This document shows, piece after piece, positions 28,876 through 39,764 of a DNA stretch of 64,000 nucleotides. Numbering within the stretch: position 1 is the stretch's first letter; the number at the start of each line of letters is the position of its first letter. The position numbers were made by a program, and so were the translations under genes. Origin of the DNA: Bifidobacterium dentium JCM 1195 = DSM 20436 (GTDB lineage: Bacteria > Actinomycetota > Actinomycetes > Actinomycetales > Bifidobacteriaceae); the NCBI RefSeq assembly GCF_001042595.1, contig NZ_AP012326.1:868001-932000 (forward strand), read 5' to 3'. The notes below the pieces were generated by a model, which worked only from the letters and a program-made list of their open reading frames with translations, was not told where the DNA came from and did no database searches.

Positions 28876-28943
28876 GAAATCCACAAAAAGCGGCTTATCC
28901 ATGACAGATTGTTGTCATGGATAAGCCGCTTTTTGTGGATTTC
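28876..28943. terminator. 31-bp perfect hairpin between clpC and DUF559-like gene
   Basis: Arms 28876-28906 and 28913-28943 are perfectly complementary around a six-base loop. Both flanks carry T- or A-rich stretches (CTTTTTG within the stem). It lies between two convergent genes and is likely a bidirectional terminator. It is unusually long for one. Confidence 0.8.
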
Positions 28944-29022
28944 ATATATGTGTTGTTGGATATGGATCAGTATTTTGGCGTCGTGTTTGTCCTGCACGGT
29001 GTACACACGCTTGTATCGCAGA

Positions 29023-30018
29023 TTACCGATGGTGGGGCAGCGAAGGCTTGGCTGTGAACGGTATTCCGGCCGCACGTAATTTGTTGATGAGCGGCGTGCG
29101 CCTGACCGCATCAAGAAAAGTGAACCTTACGACGGCATCGACGCCGCATGCTCGTAATGTATCGGATCGCAGTCGTTCCTCTTCCACAATGTCGCTGATC
29201 GTATGTCCTCCGGTCATCGTCGGATTCACGTATTTGTCCTGTCCGTCAAGTTCTCCGACAATCGTTCGGCCATCCTCCGTATGCCATACATAATCGGTGC
29301 GGCGGCGCTCGCCGGAAACAGGATGCACGAATTCCACCTGTTGCGTAGGCAACGCAACGCCTTCTTCGATCATGGTTGCCAGGCAAAATGATTCCCCGCC
29401 GTTCTCGCTAATGCCGATGGCATGTTGTGCGACGGAAATCGCCAGCTCACGTTTTCTGCCGACATACGGCTCATCGCAATAGTCGATGATCTGCTGTCGC
29501 GAAGCATGCCCGTCTCGAATCGCGGATTCGAAAATCGCAAATGCGTTACGAAAAGAGAGCATGCGTCCGCAATCAAAAAGAGTGCGGAATATGTCGGTTG
29601 ACTTGGCGCCATCCAGATTTACGGCTTGGTCCAGAAATCTTGATGCCGTATGTACGCGTTTGATTTGATTGCAGTAGCTTCCACCCCTTCCTGACGTAGA
29701 GGCGATGTAGATGGTGCCGTTGCTGTGCAAAGCGGTTGAATGGTCGAGTCTCCATAATGCCGCCGCGGAGAGCGAGCTGAAAATCATGTTGGGATGATGT
29801 TGGGCCAGCGTTCTGCATATATGTCGGGATCGTTCGATTGCGTCCAGACCATTCCAGTATGTTTTTTCCGCGTACATTCCCGGATAGGGACGGCATGTGA
29901 TGCCTTGCATGGTGAGTCTGTGAAGCAAGGCGCTTTCATTGTTGTTCCGTGCGAGAACGCACATGCGCCGGGACTGTGCCTGCCGCAGGCGTTGTCTGAT
30001 AACTGCCCTGATGTTCAT
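29023..30018 (-). CDS. DUF559/AbiEi-like protein with endonuclease-like C-terminus
   Basis: This 331-residue protein has a helical, basic N-terminal region that could be a winged-helix antitoxin-like domain (about residues 1-60). The middle (about 75-160) resembles AbiEi antitoxin proteins. The C-terminal domain (about 225-331) has the pattern RRTDYVWHTEDGRTIVGELDGQDKY, close to the Vsr/DUF559 restriction-like fold with E-x-D and acidic active-site candidates. Codon use is AT-richer than in its neighbours, which suggests transfer. Cys and His are frequent. It stands alone, with no toxin gene beside it. Known relatives are often annotated only as hypothetical in bifidobacteria. Confidence 0.65.
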   Translation of the reverse strand: MNIRAVIRQRLRQAQSRRMCVLARNNNESALLHRLTMQGITCRPYPGMYAEKTYWNGLDAIERSRHICRTLAQHHPNMIFSSLSAAALWRLDHSTALHSNGTIYIASTSGRGGSYCNQIKRVHTASRFLDQAVNLDGAKSTDIFRTLFDCGRMLSFRNAFAIFESAIRDGHASRQQIIDYCDEPYVGRKRELAISVAQHAIGISENGGESFCLATMIEEGVALPTQQVEFVHPVSGERRRTDYVWHTEDGRTIVGELDGQDKYVNPTMTGGHTISDIVEEERLRSDTLRACGVDAVVRFTFLDAVRRTPLINKLRAAGIPFTAKPSLPHHR

Positions 30019-30470
30019 TGTTCGAGCATAGGGAAACCCATGTTCTGTGGTCTAGTCGATTTGGCGATTGTGGATAACTTAAGGGTCGCTACGGGGTGGT
30101 ATCGGCGTGTTACGGTCAAAAGAGGTGTGGATAAGTCTTTTGGCGCTTGATTTGGTCGTTTGATGATTGATATGGTCCGATGCTCGGCGGTGCGCATCGC
30201 ACAGTGATGTAGACGTCTTGAATGTGTCTTGAATCCTGCAGATACCAGCTTTGTTCCAGCGAAAAACAGTCTGATTCCACACATAGGAGCTTATTCATGA
30301 CATCTGGTGCTGGATATAGGGCGGTTTTTGTGGATATAGATTGGTTTCGATGGGTGAATTCTCTGGATATGACGAAAGGGCGGGTACGCAACCTTAAAAA
30401 AGTTACGTACCCGCCCTTTTGCGTTACGGACCGTGCGTGTGACGTCAAGTCGCGTGCAGCCGAACCAAGG
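30019..30470. other. AT-rich intergenic region with two DnaA-box sequences
   Basis: This 452-base gap holds no supportable gene. It contains two perfect TGTGGATAA sequences (reverse complement of the DnaA box TTATCCACA) at 30069-30077 and 30126-30134, both in the same orientation and 57 bases apart. It ends with the terminator at 30375-30418. It is visibly richer in A and T than the flanking genes. It could bind DnaA, but the usual origin genes are not here. Confidence 0.6.
30375..30418 (-). terminator. terminator of DUF349 gene
   Basis: AAAGGGCGGGTACG and CGTACCCGCCCTTT pair (arms from 30375 and up to 30418, extended by AAC/GTT with one bulge) around an A-rich loop. It lies about 55 bases after the DUF349 gene stop on the minus strand. 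Confidence 0.75.
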
Positions 30471-31907
30471 CTATTTGATGGCGTTCAGCCACTGTTCCTT
30501 GGTAGCCTTTTCGGCCTCGAGCTTGGCCTTCTTCTTCGGATCGGACTCAGCGGCGATCTTGGCGTCGAGCTCGGTCAGCTGGGCGTTCAGCTGTTCCTCG
30601 AAGGAGGATTTGCGGGCGTCGGCTTCCGGATCGGACTGCTTCCAAGCAGCATCCTCGACGGCCTTGATTTGCTTATCCACGGCGTCAAGACGGCCTTCGA
30701 TGCGGCGGACTTCGTCGCGCGGCACATAGCCGATCTGATCCCACTCCTCCTGAATGGCGGCAAGTGCCTGACGCGCCTGCTTGGCGGCCTCCTCATCCTT
30801 GACCGGAACAAGGGCTTCGGCCTTGACCAGCAGTTCCTCCTTCTTGGCCAGGTTCTCCTTTTCGGAAGAGCTGATCTGGTCACGGTCCGCCTGACGTGCG
30901 TTGAAGAAGGTGTCGGCGGCGGCACGGAACTGGGCCCACATGGCATCATCCTCGCGGCGTCCCGCACGGCCGGCCTTCTTCCAACGATCCATCAGCTCGC
31001 TGAACTTGCGTGAGGTTTCCACCCAAGCGGTGGAGTCCTTCAGGGCTTCGGCCTCGGCAATGATGGCTTCCTTGGCCTCCTTGGCTTCGTTGCGTTCGGC
31101 GTCGCGGGTCTGGGCCCACTTGCGGCGTGCCACGTTGAAGGCGGTGCGTGCCGTGGAGAAGCGGGACCACAGCGCATCGGCATCGGCCTTGTCGATGCGC
31201 ACATTGTTGCGCTGATGCTCCTGCCACTGCTGGAAGAGCGAGCGGAACTTGTCGGAAGTGGAACGCCAGTTGGTGTTGCTGTCAAGACCGGCGGCAAGGG
31301 CTTCGGCCTTTTCCACGATGACGGTGCGTTCGGCCACTGCCTTGGCCACGGCTGCCTTACGGGCTTCGGAAAGCTGGGCCTTCTTGGCCGCACCCTCTTC
31401 CTTCAAGGCTTCGAACTGCGCCTTGAGGGCCGCCAGATCACCGACGACGGCCGGCTGTTCGGTCTCTTCGGACAAGGTCTTCAGCGAGTCGTCGATTTCG
31501 CGGGACTTGACGCTGCTGGACTTGAGCCTGTTCGCAAACAGGTCGAGCTTGGCCTTGAGATCGAGGTAACGGCGTGCATACAATGCCAGGGCCTCTTCTT
31601 TGGAGGCATCCGGGAACTGGCCGACCTCACGTTCTCCCTCTGCCTCCTTGACGAATACGGTGCCGTCATCGGAGACGCGTCCGAAAGCCTCGGCGGCTTT
31701 GACATCAGCCTCGGAGAAGCCGGTGCCGGTGGCTGCCGGAGCCGGGTGGGACGGAGTCTTCTTGGCGAATGCGGCGGGGGATGGGGCGTGCGGCTTCATC
31801 GCTGCCGGGCTTGGAACGGCCGGTTTGCTGGCCTGGGCTGCGGGCGTCGTCGCCTGCTCGGTGATTTCATTGGTGTTCTCGGACGCGGTGACATTCTCGT
31901 CGGCCAT
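30471..31907 (-). CDS. DUF349 repeat protein
   Basis: This 478-residue protein begins with a Pro/Ala/Thr-rich linker (about residues 1-60). It then has several DUF349 helical repeats marked by W-x-x-x-x-R-K-F/K-W patterns such as WRSTSDKFRSLFQQWQ, WVETSRKFSELMDRWK and AAIQEEWDQIGYVPR. It ends in a coiled-coil-like charged stretch and LNAIK. DUF349 proteins are cytosolic and their role is unclear; links to stress and RNA-related processes have been proposed. The start is ATG 31907 with AAAGGAG upstream; an extension to 32009 was rejected. It is divergent from hisS. Confidence 0.9.
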   Translation of the reverse strand: MADENVTASENTNEITEQATTPAAQASKPAVPSPAAMKPHAPSPAAFAKKTPSHPAPAATGTGFSEADVKAAEAFGRVSDDGTVFVKEAEGEREVGQFPDASKEEALALYARRYLDLKAKLDLFANRLKSSSVKSREIDDSLKTLSEETEQPAVVGDLAALKAQFEALKEEGAAKKAQLSEARKAAVAKAVAERTVIVEKAEALAAGLDSNTNWRSTSDKFRSLFQQWQEHQRNNVRIDKADADALWSRFSTARTAFNVARRKWAQTRDAERNEAKEAKEAIIAEAEALKDSTAWVETSRKFSELMDRWKKAGRAGRREDDAMWAQFRAAADTFFNARQADRDQISSSEKENLAKKEELLVKAEALVPVKDEEAAKQARQALAAIQEEWDQIGYVPRDEVRRIEGRLDAVDKQIKAVEDAAWKQSDPEADARKSSFEEQLNAQLTELDAKIAAESDPKKKAKLEAEKATKEQWLNAIK

Positions 31908-32024
31908 GGCCAGCTCCTTTAAGTAAGCTTCATGTAGTGCAGGGAAGCGGATGACGCAGATCGACCCAGGAAAGCCTGAACAATCGTGCGGCATTTTCCG
32001 CAACCTCATTTATTATAGGGAACC

Positions 32025-33416
32025 GTGGCAAAAGGCGCATCTATTTCAGGATTTCCAGAGTGGCTCCCCTCTGAACGTGTTGTGGAGCAGCGTGTTATCG
32101 ACACGCTCCGTAATGTATTCGAACTCAATGGCTTCATCGGCATTGAAACTCGTGCGGTTGAGCAGGGTTCGAGCCTGTTGAAGAAGGGTGAGACCAGCAA
32201 GGAGATTTACCTGCTGAGTCGTCTGCAGGAGGTCGGTCACGAGTCCGACACTCCGATTGAGGATCGTTTGGGCCTGCATTTTGATCTGACGGTTCCGCTG
32301 AGTCGGTATGTGGTCGAGCATTCAGGTGACCTCGCCTTTCCCTTCAAGCGTTGGCAGATTCAGAAGGTGTGGCGTGGCGAGCGTCCGCAGGAGGGCCGTT
32401 TCCGCGAGTTCGTGCAGGCCGATATCGATGTGATCGGCAATGGCGATCTGCCTGACCATTACGAGGTCGAATTGCCGCTGGTCATGGTGTCGGCGCTCGA
32501 ACGTCTGCGCGAGTTCGGCTTGCCGAAGGCCACCGTGCATGCGAACAACCGCAAGCTGTCCGAAGGCTTTTATCGCGGTTTGGGACTGACCGACGTCGAA
32601 GGCGTGCTGCGTGAGATCGACAAGCTCGACAAGATCGGCGCCGACGAAGTGGCCAAGCTGCTCGTCGAAGGCTGCGGTGCAAACGAAAATCAGGCACGAG
32701 CCTGCCTTGAACTGGCCGAACTGACCGCCGCAAATGGAGCCGATCTGGCCGAAAAATTCGATGCGTTGTGCGCGAAGCACGACATCGCGGCCGATTCCGA
32801 CGCCTACGTGCTGGCCCGTCAGGGCCTCGACACCTTGGCGATGATCGTTGATGAGGCAGCGCGCATTCGTCCGGGTTCCGTGATCGCCGACCTGAAGATC
32901 GCCCGCGGTCTGGACTACTACACCGGTTCCGTATATGAGACCTTCCTTGATGGCGCCGCATCACTCGGCTCCATCTGCTCCGGTGGCCGCTACGACAACC
33001 TCGCCTCGCAGGGCAACAAAAAGTATCCCGGCGTCGGCCTGTCAATCGGCCTGTCCCGTCTGGTCTCCTACATGCTGCATGCCGCCGGTGCGCACGCCAA
33101 CCGGGTTTCCCCGGCAAGCGTGCTCGTGGCCGTGTGGAACGAAGCCGACCGTTCCGCTTCCAACGTAATCGCCAACCAGCTTCGCGCACGCGGCATCGCG
33201 GCCGATGTGGCCCCGACTGCGGCCAAGCTCGGCAAGCAGATCAAATACGCGGACAAGCTGGGCGTCCCGTACGTGTGGTTCCCCTCCGATGCCGCCGAGG
33301 ATGGTGTCGGCGACGAAGTCAAGAACATCATCACCGGTGACCAGCAGCCGGCTGATGCGAGGTCGTGGGAGCCGGATACTGTGTATGCCCGGCAAACCGT
33401 TACCGTCGAAGCCTGA
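32025..33416 (+). CDS. hisS: histidine--tRNA ligase
   Basis: HisS charges tRNA-His. This 463-residue class II synthetase shows motif 2 in [23 protein letters not shown] (about residues 105-127), a HisA-like [15 protein letters not shown] motif near 293, and motif 3 in GGRYDNL and [11 protein letters not shown] near 325-350. The anticodon-binding domain follows. It starts with GTG at 32025; no better start exists, and the purine-rich AGGGAA upstream is a usable ribosome site. aspS follows about 60 bases later, so the two synthetase genes are probably co-transcribed. Confidence 0.97.
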   Translation: MAKGASISGFPEWLPSERVVEQRVIDTLRNVFELNGFIGIETRAVEQGSSLLKKGETSKEIYLLSRLQEVGHESDTPIEDRLGLHFDLTVPLSRYVVEHSGDLAFPFKRWQIQKVWRGERPQEGRFREFVQADIDVIGNGDLPDHYEVELPLVMVSALERLREFGLPKATVHANNRKLSEGFYRGLGLTDVEGVLREIDKLDKIGADEVAKLLVEGCGANENQARACLELAELTAANGADLAEKFDALCAKHDIAADSDAYVLARQGLDTLAMIVDEAARIRPGSVIADLKIARGLDYYTGSVYETFLDGAASLGSICSGGRYDNLASQGNKKYPGVGLSIGLSRLVSYMLHAAGAHANRVSPASVLVAVWNEADRSASNVIANQLRARGIAADVAPTAAKLGKQIKYADKLGVPYVWFPSDAAEDGVGDEVKNIITGDQQPADARSWEPDTVYARQTVTVEA

Positions 33417-33478
33417 ACATCAAGGCATACGGTATTGTTTCGTTCATTGAACATAAGGAAACAAAGAATAGAGGAAGC

Positions 33479-35278
33479 ATGAGCCAGACGGCTTATAGAA
33501 CACATCATGCCACCGAGGTGACCGAGGAGCTCGTTGGCCAGAAGGTGACGCTCGCCGGTTGGGTGGATCGTCGTCGTGACCACGGCGGTGTGGCCTTCAT
33601 CGATCTTCGCGACAACACCGGTCTGGTGCAGGTCGTGATCTACGACGAGGAAATGGCGCGTCCGTTGCGCTCCGAGTTCGTGATCCGGGTCATCGGCGAG
33701 GTGCGTCTGCGTCCGGATGGCAACGAGAACGACCATCTGGCCACCGGCAAGATCGAGGTCGTTGCCGAAACCATCGAGGTGCTCGCCAAGTCCGACGCTT
33801 TGCCGTTCCAGGTCTCCACGGCTCTTGAAAACGAGTCTGAAAACAAGTTGCCGGGCGAGGACGTGCGTCTGAAGTACCGTTACCTCGATCTGCGTCGTCC
33901 ATCCATGCAGCACAATCTGAAACTGCGCTCCCAGATGTCGAAGGCCGCACGTCACGCCCTCGAGGAGATGGGCTTCGAAGAGGTCGAGACTCCGACCATG
34001 ATCAAGTCCACGCCGGAAGGCGCTCGCGACTTCGTGGTGCCGGCCCGTCTCGTGCCGGGTTCCTGGTATGCTCTGCCGCAGTCTCCGCAGTTGCTGAAGC
34101 AGCTGCTCATGGTCTCCGGTGTGGAGCGCTACTATCAGTTGGCCCGTTGCTACCGCGATGAGGATTTCCGTGCCGACCGCCAACCGGAATTCACCCAGCT
34201 CGACATGGAGATGGCCTTCGTGGATCAGGAGGATGTGATGGCCATGGCCGAGAAGGTCATCGCCGCCATCTGGAAGTCCGCGGGTTACGAGATTCAGCTG
34301 CCGATTCAGCGCATCACCTGGCAGGAAGCCATGGATAAATATGGCTCCGACAAGCCGGATCTGCGCTTTGGCAACCCGCTGGTCGAGCTGACCGACTATT
34401 TCAAGAACACCCCGTTCCGCGTGTTCCAGGCACCGTACGTCGGTGCCGTGCTCTTCAAGGGTGGCGCTGCCACGCCTCGCCGTCAGTTCGACGCATGGCA
34501 GGATTGGGCCAAGCAGCGTGGCGCCAAGGGTCTCGCCTATGTGGTCTTTGCCGAGAACGGTGAGCTTAAGGGTCCCGTTGCCAAGAATCTGTCCGAAGAG
34601 GAGCGCAATGGTCTGAAGGAAGCCGTTGGCGCCGAAGACGGAGACGCAGTGTTCTTCGCCGCCGGCCGTCGCACTTCCGCGCAGGAACTGCTGGGCGCCG
34701 TGCGTGTGGAGCTGGCCGATCGCGCCGGCTTGCTCAAGCCCGACGATTTCGCCTTCACCTGGGTCGTGGACTTCCCGTTGTTCAAGACGACCGATGATCC
34801 GGATGACGATGATGTGGCAGTCGGTCACTCCAAGTGGACCTCCATGCATCATCCGTTCACCATGCCGTCGAAGGATTGGATCGACACCTTCGACAAGGAT
34901 CCGGAACATGCCATGTCCGACTCCTACGACATCGTCTGCAACGGCAACGAAATGGGCGGCGGCTCCGTGCGTATCCACCGCGACGACATTCAGGACCGTG
35001 TGTTGGACGTGCTGGGCATTACTCCGGAAGAGGCCGCCGACAAGTTCGGCTTCCTGCTTGAGGCCTTCAAGTACGGTGCTCCGCCGCATGCCGGCATCGC
35101 CCTCGGCTGGGACCGTACCGCCGCCATTCTGGCAGGTGCCGATTCCATCCGTGACGTCATCGCCTTCCCGAAGGCCGGCGGCGGTCGTGATCCGCTGACC
35201 GGTGCTCCGGCTCCGATCTCCGATGAACAGCGCGCCGAAACCGGTGTCGACTATGATCCGGATGAGGACGAGGACTGA
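33479..35278 (+). CDS. aspS: aspartate--tRNA ligase
   Basis: AspS charges tRNA-Asp. This 599-residue bacterial-type enzyme has an N-terminal OB-fold anticodon domain ([19 protein letters not shown] at about residues 22-40). It has class II motif 2 ([24 protein letters not shown], 218-241), the GAD insertion domain in the middle, and motif 3 ([15 protein letters not shown] near 540). It carries an acidic tail PDEDED. ATG 33479 follows GAGGA; a longer in-frame extension into hisS was rejected. A terminator follows. Confidence 0.98.
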   Translation: MSQTAYRTHHATEVTEELVGQKVTLAGWVDRRRDHGGVAFIDLRDNTGLVQVVIYDEEMARPLRSEFVIRVIGEVRLRPDGNENDHLATGKIEVVAETIEVLAKSDALPFQVSTALENESENKLPGEDVRLKYRYLDLRRPSMQHNLKLRSQMSKAARHALEEMGFEEVETPTMIKSTPEGARDFVVPARLVPGSWYALPQSPQLLKQLLMVSGVERYYQLARCYRDEDFRADRQPEFTQLDMEMAFVDQEDVMAMAEKVIAAIWKSAGYEIQLPIQRITWQEAMDKYGSDKPDLRFGNPLVELTDYFKNTPFRVFQAPYVGAVLFKGGAATPRRQFDAWQDWAKQRGAKGLAYVVFAENGELKGPVAKNLSEEERNGLKEAVGAEDGDAVFFAAGRRTSAQELLGAVRVELADRAGLLKPDDFAFTWVVDFPLFKTTDDPDDDDVAVGHSKWTSMHHPFTMPSKDWIDTFDKDPEHAMSDSYDIVCNGNEMGGGSVRIHRDDIQDRVLDVLGITPEEAADKFGFLLEAFKYGAPPHAGIALGWDRTAAILAGADSIRDVIAFPKAGGGRDPLTGAPAPISDEQRAETGVDYDPDEDED

Positions 35279-35297
35279 CACCTCTTCTTGCGGTAGG

Positions 35298-35341
35298 ACG
35301 AGGGCTGTTCGTGCATGACACCATGCGCGAACAGCCCTCGT
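35298..35341 (+). terminator. terminator of hisS-aspS
   Basis: A perfect 14-bp inverted repeat (35298-35311 with 35328-35341) lies 20 bases after the aspS stop. Its right arm ends CCTCGTTC, with few T residues after it. Confidence 0.8.
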
Positions 35342-35433
35342 TCATGGTTGGAGCACCTGTTTTCGTATGCGTTCGCTACAGTGAGAAAGAAGGGGAACGC
35401 TAACTATTACCAAGAAAGAGTTATTTTCACAGG

Positions 35434-36978
35434 ATGATTTCCGATATAGAAACGCTATTTCGTAGTGCATGGGTTCGCCTGTGCACGTTGTTGATGGTCG
35501 TTGCGGTTGCGGTTCTGGGCCTTGCGGCCGCTGCTCCCGTCGCCCATGCCGCTGAAGTCGGCGACCCGGCGGCAACCAAGGGCAAGACCTACAAGATCGG
35601 TACCGACACCACGTTCGCTCCTTTCGAATATCAGGAGAAGGGCAAGATGGTCGGCATCGACATGGAGCTGATCCAATCCATCGCCAAGAAGGAAGGCTTC
35701 AAAATTGAGATTCAGGCCTCCGGTTTCAATGCCGCATTGCAGGCGTTGAGTTCGAATCAGGTGGACTTGGTCATCGCGGGCATGTCGATCACCGACGAGC
35801 GCAAGGCGACCTATGATTTCTCCGACCCGTACTTCCAGTCGGGCATTCAGATGGCCGTCGCCGCCGACAATGACGACATCAAAAGCTATAAGGACCTCGA
35901 CGACAAGACCGTGGTGGCGAAAACCGGTTCCGAAGGCGAGGCCTATGCCAAGGAACATGCCAAGGAATACGGCTACACCGTCACATCCGTCGACCAATCC
36001 TCGACCATGTACGAGATGGTCAAGTCCGGCAACGCCGTCGCCGTATTCGACGATTACCCGGTGCTGGCCTATGGCGTATCCCAGCACAACGGTCTGAAGA
36101 TCGTCACCCCGAAAGTGCCGCACGGCGAATACGGCATGGCCGTGAACAAAGGCAAGAACGCCGATCTACTGGCAGCCATCGACGATGGTCTCGCCCAACT
36201 GATCTCCTCGGGCGAATACGAGACGATCATCGCGAAGTATCTCGGTGCCGAGGGCGCCAAGGCGCAGGTCAAGGCCATTTCCGGCATGGTCACCGACAAC
36301 GATGCCACCGCAACCGCCAAAGCCAAGGTCGGGTTCCTGGGACTGGCCAAGCAGTCGCTGCCCGCGTTGATGATTGGCCTCAAGAACACGCTGTTCATCA
36401 CTGTCATCTCATTCGCCATCGCCCTGCTTCTAGGTGTGGCCTTCGGCCTGATGCGAGTAGGGGAGAACAGGGTCGCCTCCGGCGTCTCCAAAGTGTATGT
36501 CGCCATCTTCCGTGGTACTCCGATTCTGGTGTGGGCGTTCTTCTTCTACTTCGGCGTGCCGCAGCTGATTGGGCACAGCGTGAACATCTGGATTGCCGGT
36601 GCGCTGACGCTGTCGCTCAACTCAGGCGCCTACCTGGCGGAAATCGTACGTGGTGCCATCCAAGCCGTCGATCCCGGCCAGATGGAAGGCGCTCGCTCAC
36701 TCGGTCTCAATCGTCGTCAGTCCATGGCGCGCGTGATCCTGCCGCAAGCCAGCAAAATCGCCATGCCATCGGTCATCAACCAGCTGGTCATCATGATCAA
36801 GGATTCCTCACTGCTGCTGGCCATCGGCTTCGGCGAACTGCTCTACCAGGCCCAGCAGCTGTATGCGGCGAACTTCCGCGTCACCGAAACCCTGCTGTTG
36901 GTCGGCGTGATCTACTTCGTGGCCATCACCATGCTGACATGGCTGGCCAATATCGTCGATAGGAAGGTGAATCGATGA
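35434..36978 (+). CDS. fused polar amino-acid ABC binding protein and permease
   Basis: This 514-residue protein fuses two parts of an ABC importer. Residues about 15-37 form a signal anchor ([21 protein letters not shown]). Residues about 50-285 are a family-3 solute-binding domain ([35 protein letters not shown] pattern). Residues about 300-514 are a permease with five membrane segments and the EAA loop around 415-435 ([18 protein letters not shown]). Glutamine or a related amino acid is the likely substrate. It starts at ATG 35434 with a weak ribosome site. It overlaps the ATPase gene by ATGA, so the complete importer is encoded by two genes. Confidence 0.9.
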   Translation: MISDIETLFRSAWVRLCTLLMVVAVAVLGLAAAAPVAHAAEVGDPAATKGKTYKIGTDTTFAPFEYQEKGKMVGIDMELIQSIAKKEGFKIEIQASGFNAALQALSSNQVDLVIAGMSITDERKATYDFSDPYFQSGIQMAVAADNDDIKSYKDLDDKTVVAKTGSEGEAYAKEHAKEYGYTVTSVDQSSTMYEMVKSGNAVAVFDDYPVLAYGVSQHNGLKIVTPKVPHGEYGMAVNKGKNADLLAAIDDGLAQLISSGEYETIIAKYLGAEGAKAQVKAISGMVTDNDATATAKAKVGFLGLAKQSLPALMIGLKNTLFITVISFAIALLLGVAFGLMRVGENRVASGVSKVYVAIFRGTPILVWAFFFYFGVPQLIGHSVNIWIAGALTLSLNSGAYLAEIVRGAIQAVDPGQMEGARSLGLNRRQSMARVILPQASKIAMPSVINQLVIMIKDSSLLLAIGFGELLYQAQQLYAANFRVTETLLLVGVIYFVAITMLTWLANIVDRKVNR

Positions 36979-37769
36979 GCGAAAGCAACGTCAGGCATAT
37001 GATGCTCGATGACGGCATGACCGGCGGAACCGGCACCGACGATGTGATGATCGAGGTCACGGATCTCCGCAAGAGCTACGGCAATGTCGAAGTCATCAAA
37101 GGAGTGGATCTGACCGTGCACCGTGGTGAGGTGATCTGCATCATCGGTCCCTCCGGCGCGGGCAAGTCCACGTTGCTGCGCTGCCTTAACGGATTGGAAC
37201 ACGCCACCAGCGGCCGGATCGTGGTCAACGGGCATGACCTGAACGACCCGAAGGTGAACATCGACAAGGTGCGCGAACAGGTCGGCATGGTCTTCCAGCA
37301 CTTCAATCTGTTCAACAACATGAGCGTGATCGACAACATCACGCTTGCGCCCAAGTTGGTGCACAAGGAGTCCGAGATCCAGGCACGTGAGCACGCCATG
37401 CGGCTGCTCGAAACCGTCGGACTGGCCGAAAAGGCCGACGCCATGCCACGTTCGCTTTCAGGCGGCCAGAAGCAGCGCGTGGCCATCGCGCGTTCGCTGG
37501 CCATGCGCCCGAAGGTGATGCTGTTCGACGAGGCGACCTCCGCGCTCGATCCGGAAATGGTCGGCGATGTGCTCGAGGTCATGCGAGAGCTCGCCAAGGA
37601 GGGCATGACCATGGTGTTGGTCACCCATGAGATGGGCTTCGCCCGCGAGGTGGCCACGCGAGTCATCTTCACCGATGCCGGTGTGATCGAAGAGGAGGGA
37701 ACTCCCGACCAGATCTTCAATCACCCGAAGAGCGAAAGGCTCAGGACCTTCCTTTCCAAGGTGCTGTAG
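36975..37769 (+). CDS. polar amino-acid ABC transporter ATP-binding protein
   Basis: This 264-residue ATPase has Walker [12 protein letters not shown] at about residue 58, the Q loop MVFQHFNLF, signature [16 protein letters not shown] near 161, Walker [15 protein letters not shown] near 179 and switch His in VTHEMGFA. It is the GlnQ type. ATG 36975 overlaps the fused permease gene (ATGA), so it powers that permease. A short N-terminal extension of about 20 residues precedes the ATPase core. A terminator-like hairpin follows. Confidence 0.95.
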   Translation: MSESNVRHMMLDDGMTGGTGTDDVMIEVTDLRKSYGNVEVIKGVDLTVHRGEVICIIGPSGAGKSTLLRCLNGLEHATSGRIVVNGHDLNDPKVNIDKVREQVGMVFQHFNLFNNMSVIDNITLAPKLVHKESEIQAREHAMRLLETVGLAEKADAMPRSLSGGQKQRVAIARSLAMRPKVMLFDEATSALDPEMVGDVLEVMRELAKEGMTMVLVTHEMGFAREVATRVIFTDAGVIEEEGTPDQIFNHPKSERLRTFLSKVL

Positions 37770-37794
37770 CGGGTGGCGATCTGCACGTGGAAGT

Positions 37795-37833
37795 CAGGCG
37801 AACGCCCATGAGAATTCACCCTGCGTTCGCCTG
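37795..37833 (+). terminator. terminator after first amino-acid ABC operon
   Basis: An 11-bp perfect inverted repeat (37795-37805 with 37823-37833) lies 26 bases after the ATPase gene stop and separates the two ABC operons. Confidence 0.7.
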
Positions 37834-37875
37834 TCTCACCCTTGGTCGTTGCTTTACGGCCATAGCCTTGCCGGT

Positions 37876-38010
37876 ATGAACATTAGTGAGATCTGCCGGC
37901 GCTGCATCAAGGCGTTCACCAATAGGGTGCCGGCGAGGGTGACCTACGGGGTGGCGGCCGCTTTGGTCGTCGTGGCGGTACTCGTCATTGAATTGCCGCG
38001 GCTGTGGTGA
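37876..38010 (+). CDS. possible 44-residue membrane peptide
   Basis: A 44-codon frame between the two ABC operons encodes a basic N-terminus with CRRC followed by one hydrophobic segment (about residues 24-39) and ends LPRLW. There is no clear ribosome-binding site before ATG 37876. The basic-then-hydrophobic layout is that of a small membrane peptide, and similar small orphan genes are common. It could also be chance. The rest of the 37770-38089 gap holds only the terminator and presumably the promoter of the next operon. Confidence 0.35.
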   Translation: MNISEICRRCIKAFTNRVPARVTYGVAAALVVVAVLVIELPRLW

Positions 38011-38089
38011 GGTGACACCGTCTCACAATGCGAACTTCGTCTCATGAGGAAACAGGCAGGGAAACAAAGGCTCCCTATACTTGCCGGTT

Positions 38090-38887
<798 letters not shown>

Positions 38888-38919
38888 GCGATTCGAACAC
38901 GCAGAAGAGGGATTTTCCA

Positions 38920-39762
38920 ATGACATCACTTTCAACCAGGGCGAAGCGTATGCTGCGCAGGGCCGTTGCGGCCCTCTGCGCATGCGCATGCGTGTTCGCC
39001 GTCTCCGCGTGCGGCGCGGATGATGCGGATGGCAAGATCCGCATCGGCATTAAATTCGACCAGCCCGGTCTGGGCTTCAAGAAGAACGGCACCTACGTCG
39101 GCTTCGACGTGGATGTGGCCAAGTACGTGGCCAAGAAGCTCGGTTATTCCGAGGACCAGATCGTATGGAAGGAGGCGCCCTCCAAGCAACGTGAGGCCAT
39201 GTTGCAGAACGGTGACGTCGACTTCATCGTGGCCACCTACTCCATTACCGACGAACGCAAGAAGGTCGTCTCCTTCGCGGGACCGTATTTCGTGGCCGGT
39301 CAGGATCTGCTCGTTCGCAAGGACGAAACCTCCATCAAGGGGCCTGAAGACCTCAACGGCAAGCGTCTATGCTCCGTGACCGGCTCCACCTCCGCCGTGA
39401 CCGTCAAGGAGAAGTTCGCCAGCGAGGTCCAGCTCATGGAGCAGCCCGGTTACGCCGAATGCGCGACCGCACTGTTCTCCGGCATCGTCGATGCGGTGAC
39501 CACCGACGACATCATCCTGGCAGGTCTTGCCTCCGCCGCGCGCGGACGCCTACGCGTGGTCGGCAAGCCGTTCACCCAGGAATACTACGGTGTCGGCATC
39601 AAGAAGGGGGACACCCAACTGGCCACCAAGATCAACAACGCCATTGCCGACATGATTCAGGACGGCTCCTGGAAGCGTGCCATCTCCGACAACACGAAGG
39701 GCACCTCCTATACGCCGAATGCCAAATACAATCCGCCGGAGCCGACCGAGGGGGAGAAGTAG
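38920..39762 (+). CDS. gluB: glutamate-binding lipoprotein
   Basis: This 280-residue family-3 binding protein has a basic N-terminus, a hydrophobic segment and lipobox-like VSAC with Cys31 as the probable lipidated residue. The mature part follows IRIGIKFDQPGLGF, then YVGFDVDVAKYVA (typical of the family) and ends PPEPTEGEK. It captures glutamate or another polar amino acid outside the membrane. The permease gene gluC starts two bases after its stop, so they are tightly co-transcribed. Confidence 0.92.
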   Translation: MTSLSTRAKRMLRRAVAALCACACVFAVSACGADDADGKIRIGIKFDQPGLGFKKNGTYVGFDVDVAKYVAKKLGYSEDQIVWKEAPSKQREAMLQNGDVDFIVATYSITDERKKVVSFAGPYFVAGQDLLVRKDETSIKGPEDLNGKRLCSVTGSTSAVTVKEKFASEVQLMEQPGYAECATALFSGIVDAVTTDDIILAGLASAARGRLRVVGKPFTQEYYGVGIKKGDTQLATKINNAIADMIQDGSWKRAISDNTKGTSYTPNAKYNPPEPTEGEK

Positions 39763-39764
39763 CA

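Noticed and set aside
28876..28943. The long hairpin as terminal inverted repeats of an insertion sequence
   Set aside because: The arms are only six bases apart, so no transposase gene can lie between them. A terminator fits better.
30222..31013. A 263-codon plus-strand frame starting in the intergenic region before the DUF349 gene
   Set aside because: Most of it overlaps the DUF349 gene in antisense, and it crosses a strong terminator hairpin.
33068..35281. A 737-codon frame opposite aspS
   Set aside because: aspS is unambiguous on the plus strand, with class II motifs. The antisense frame is a shadow.
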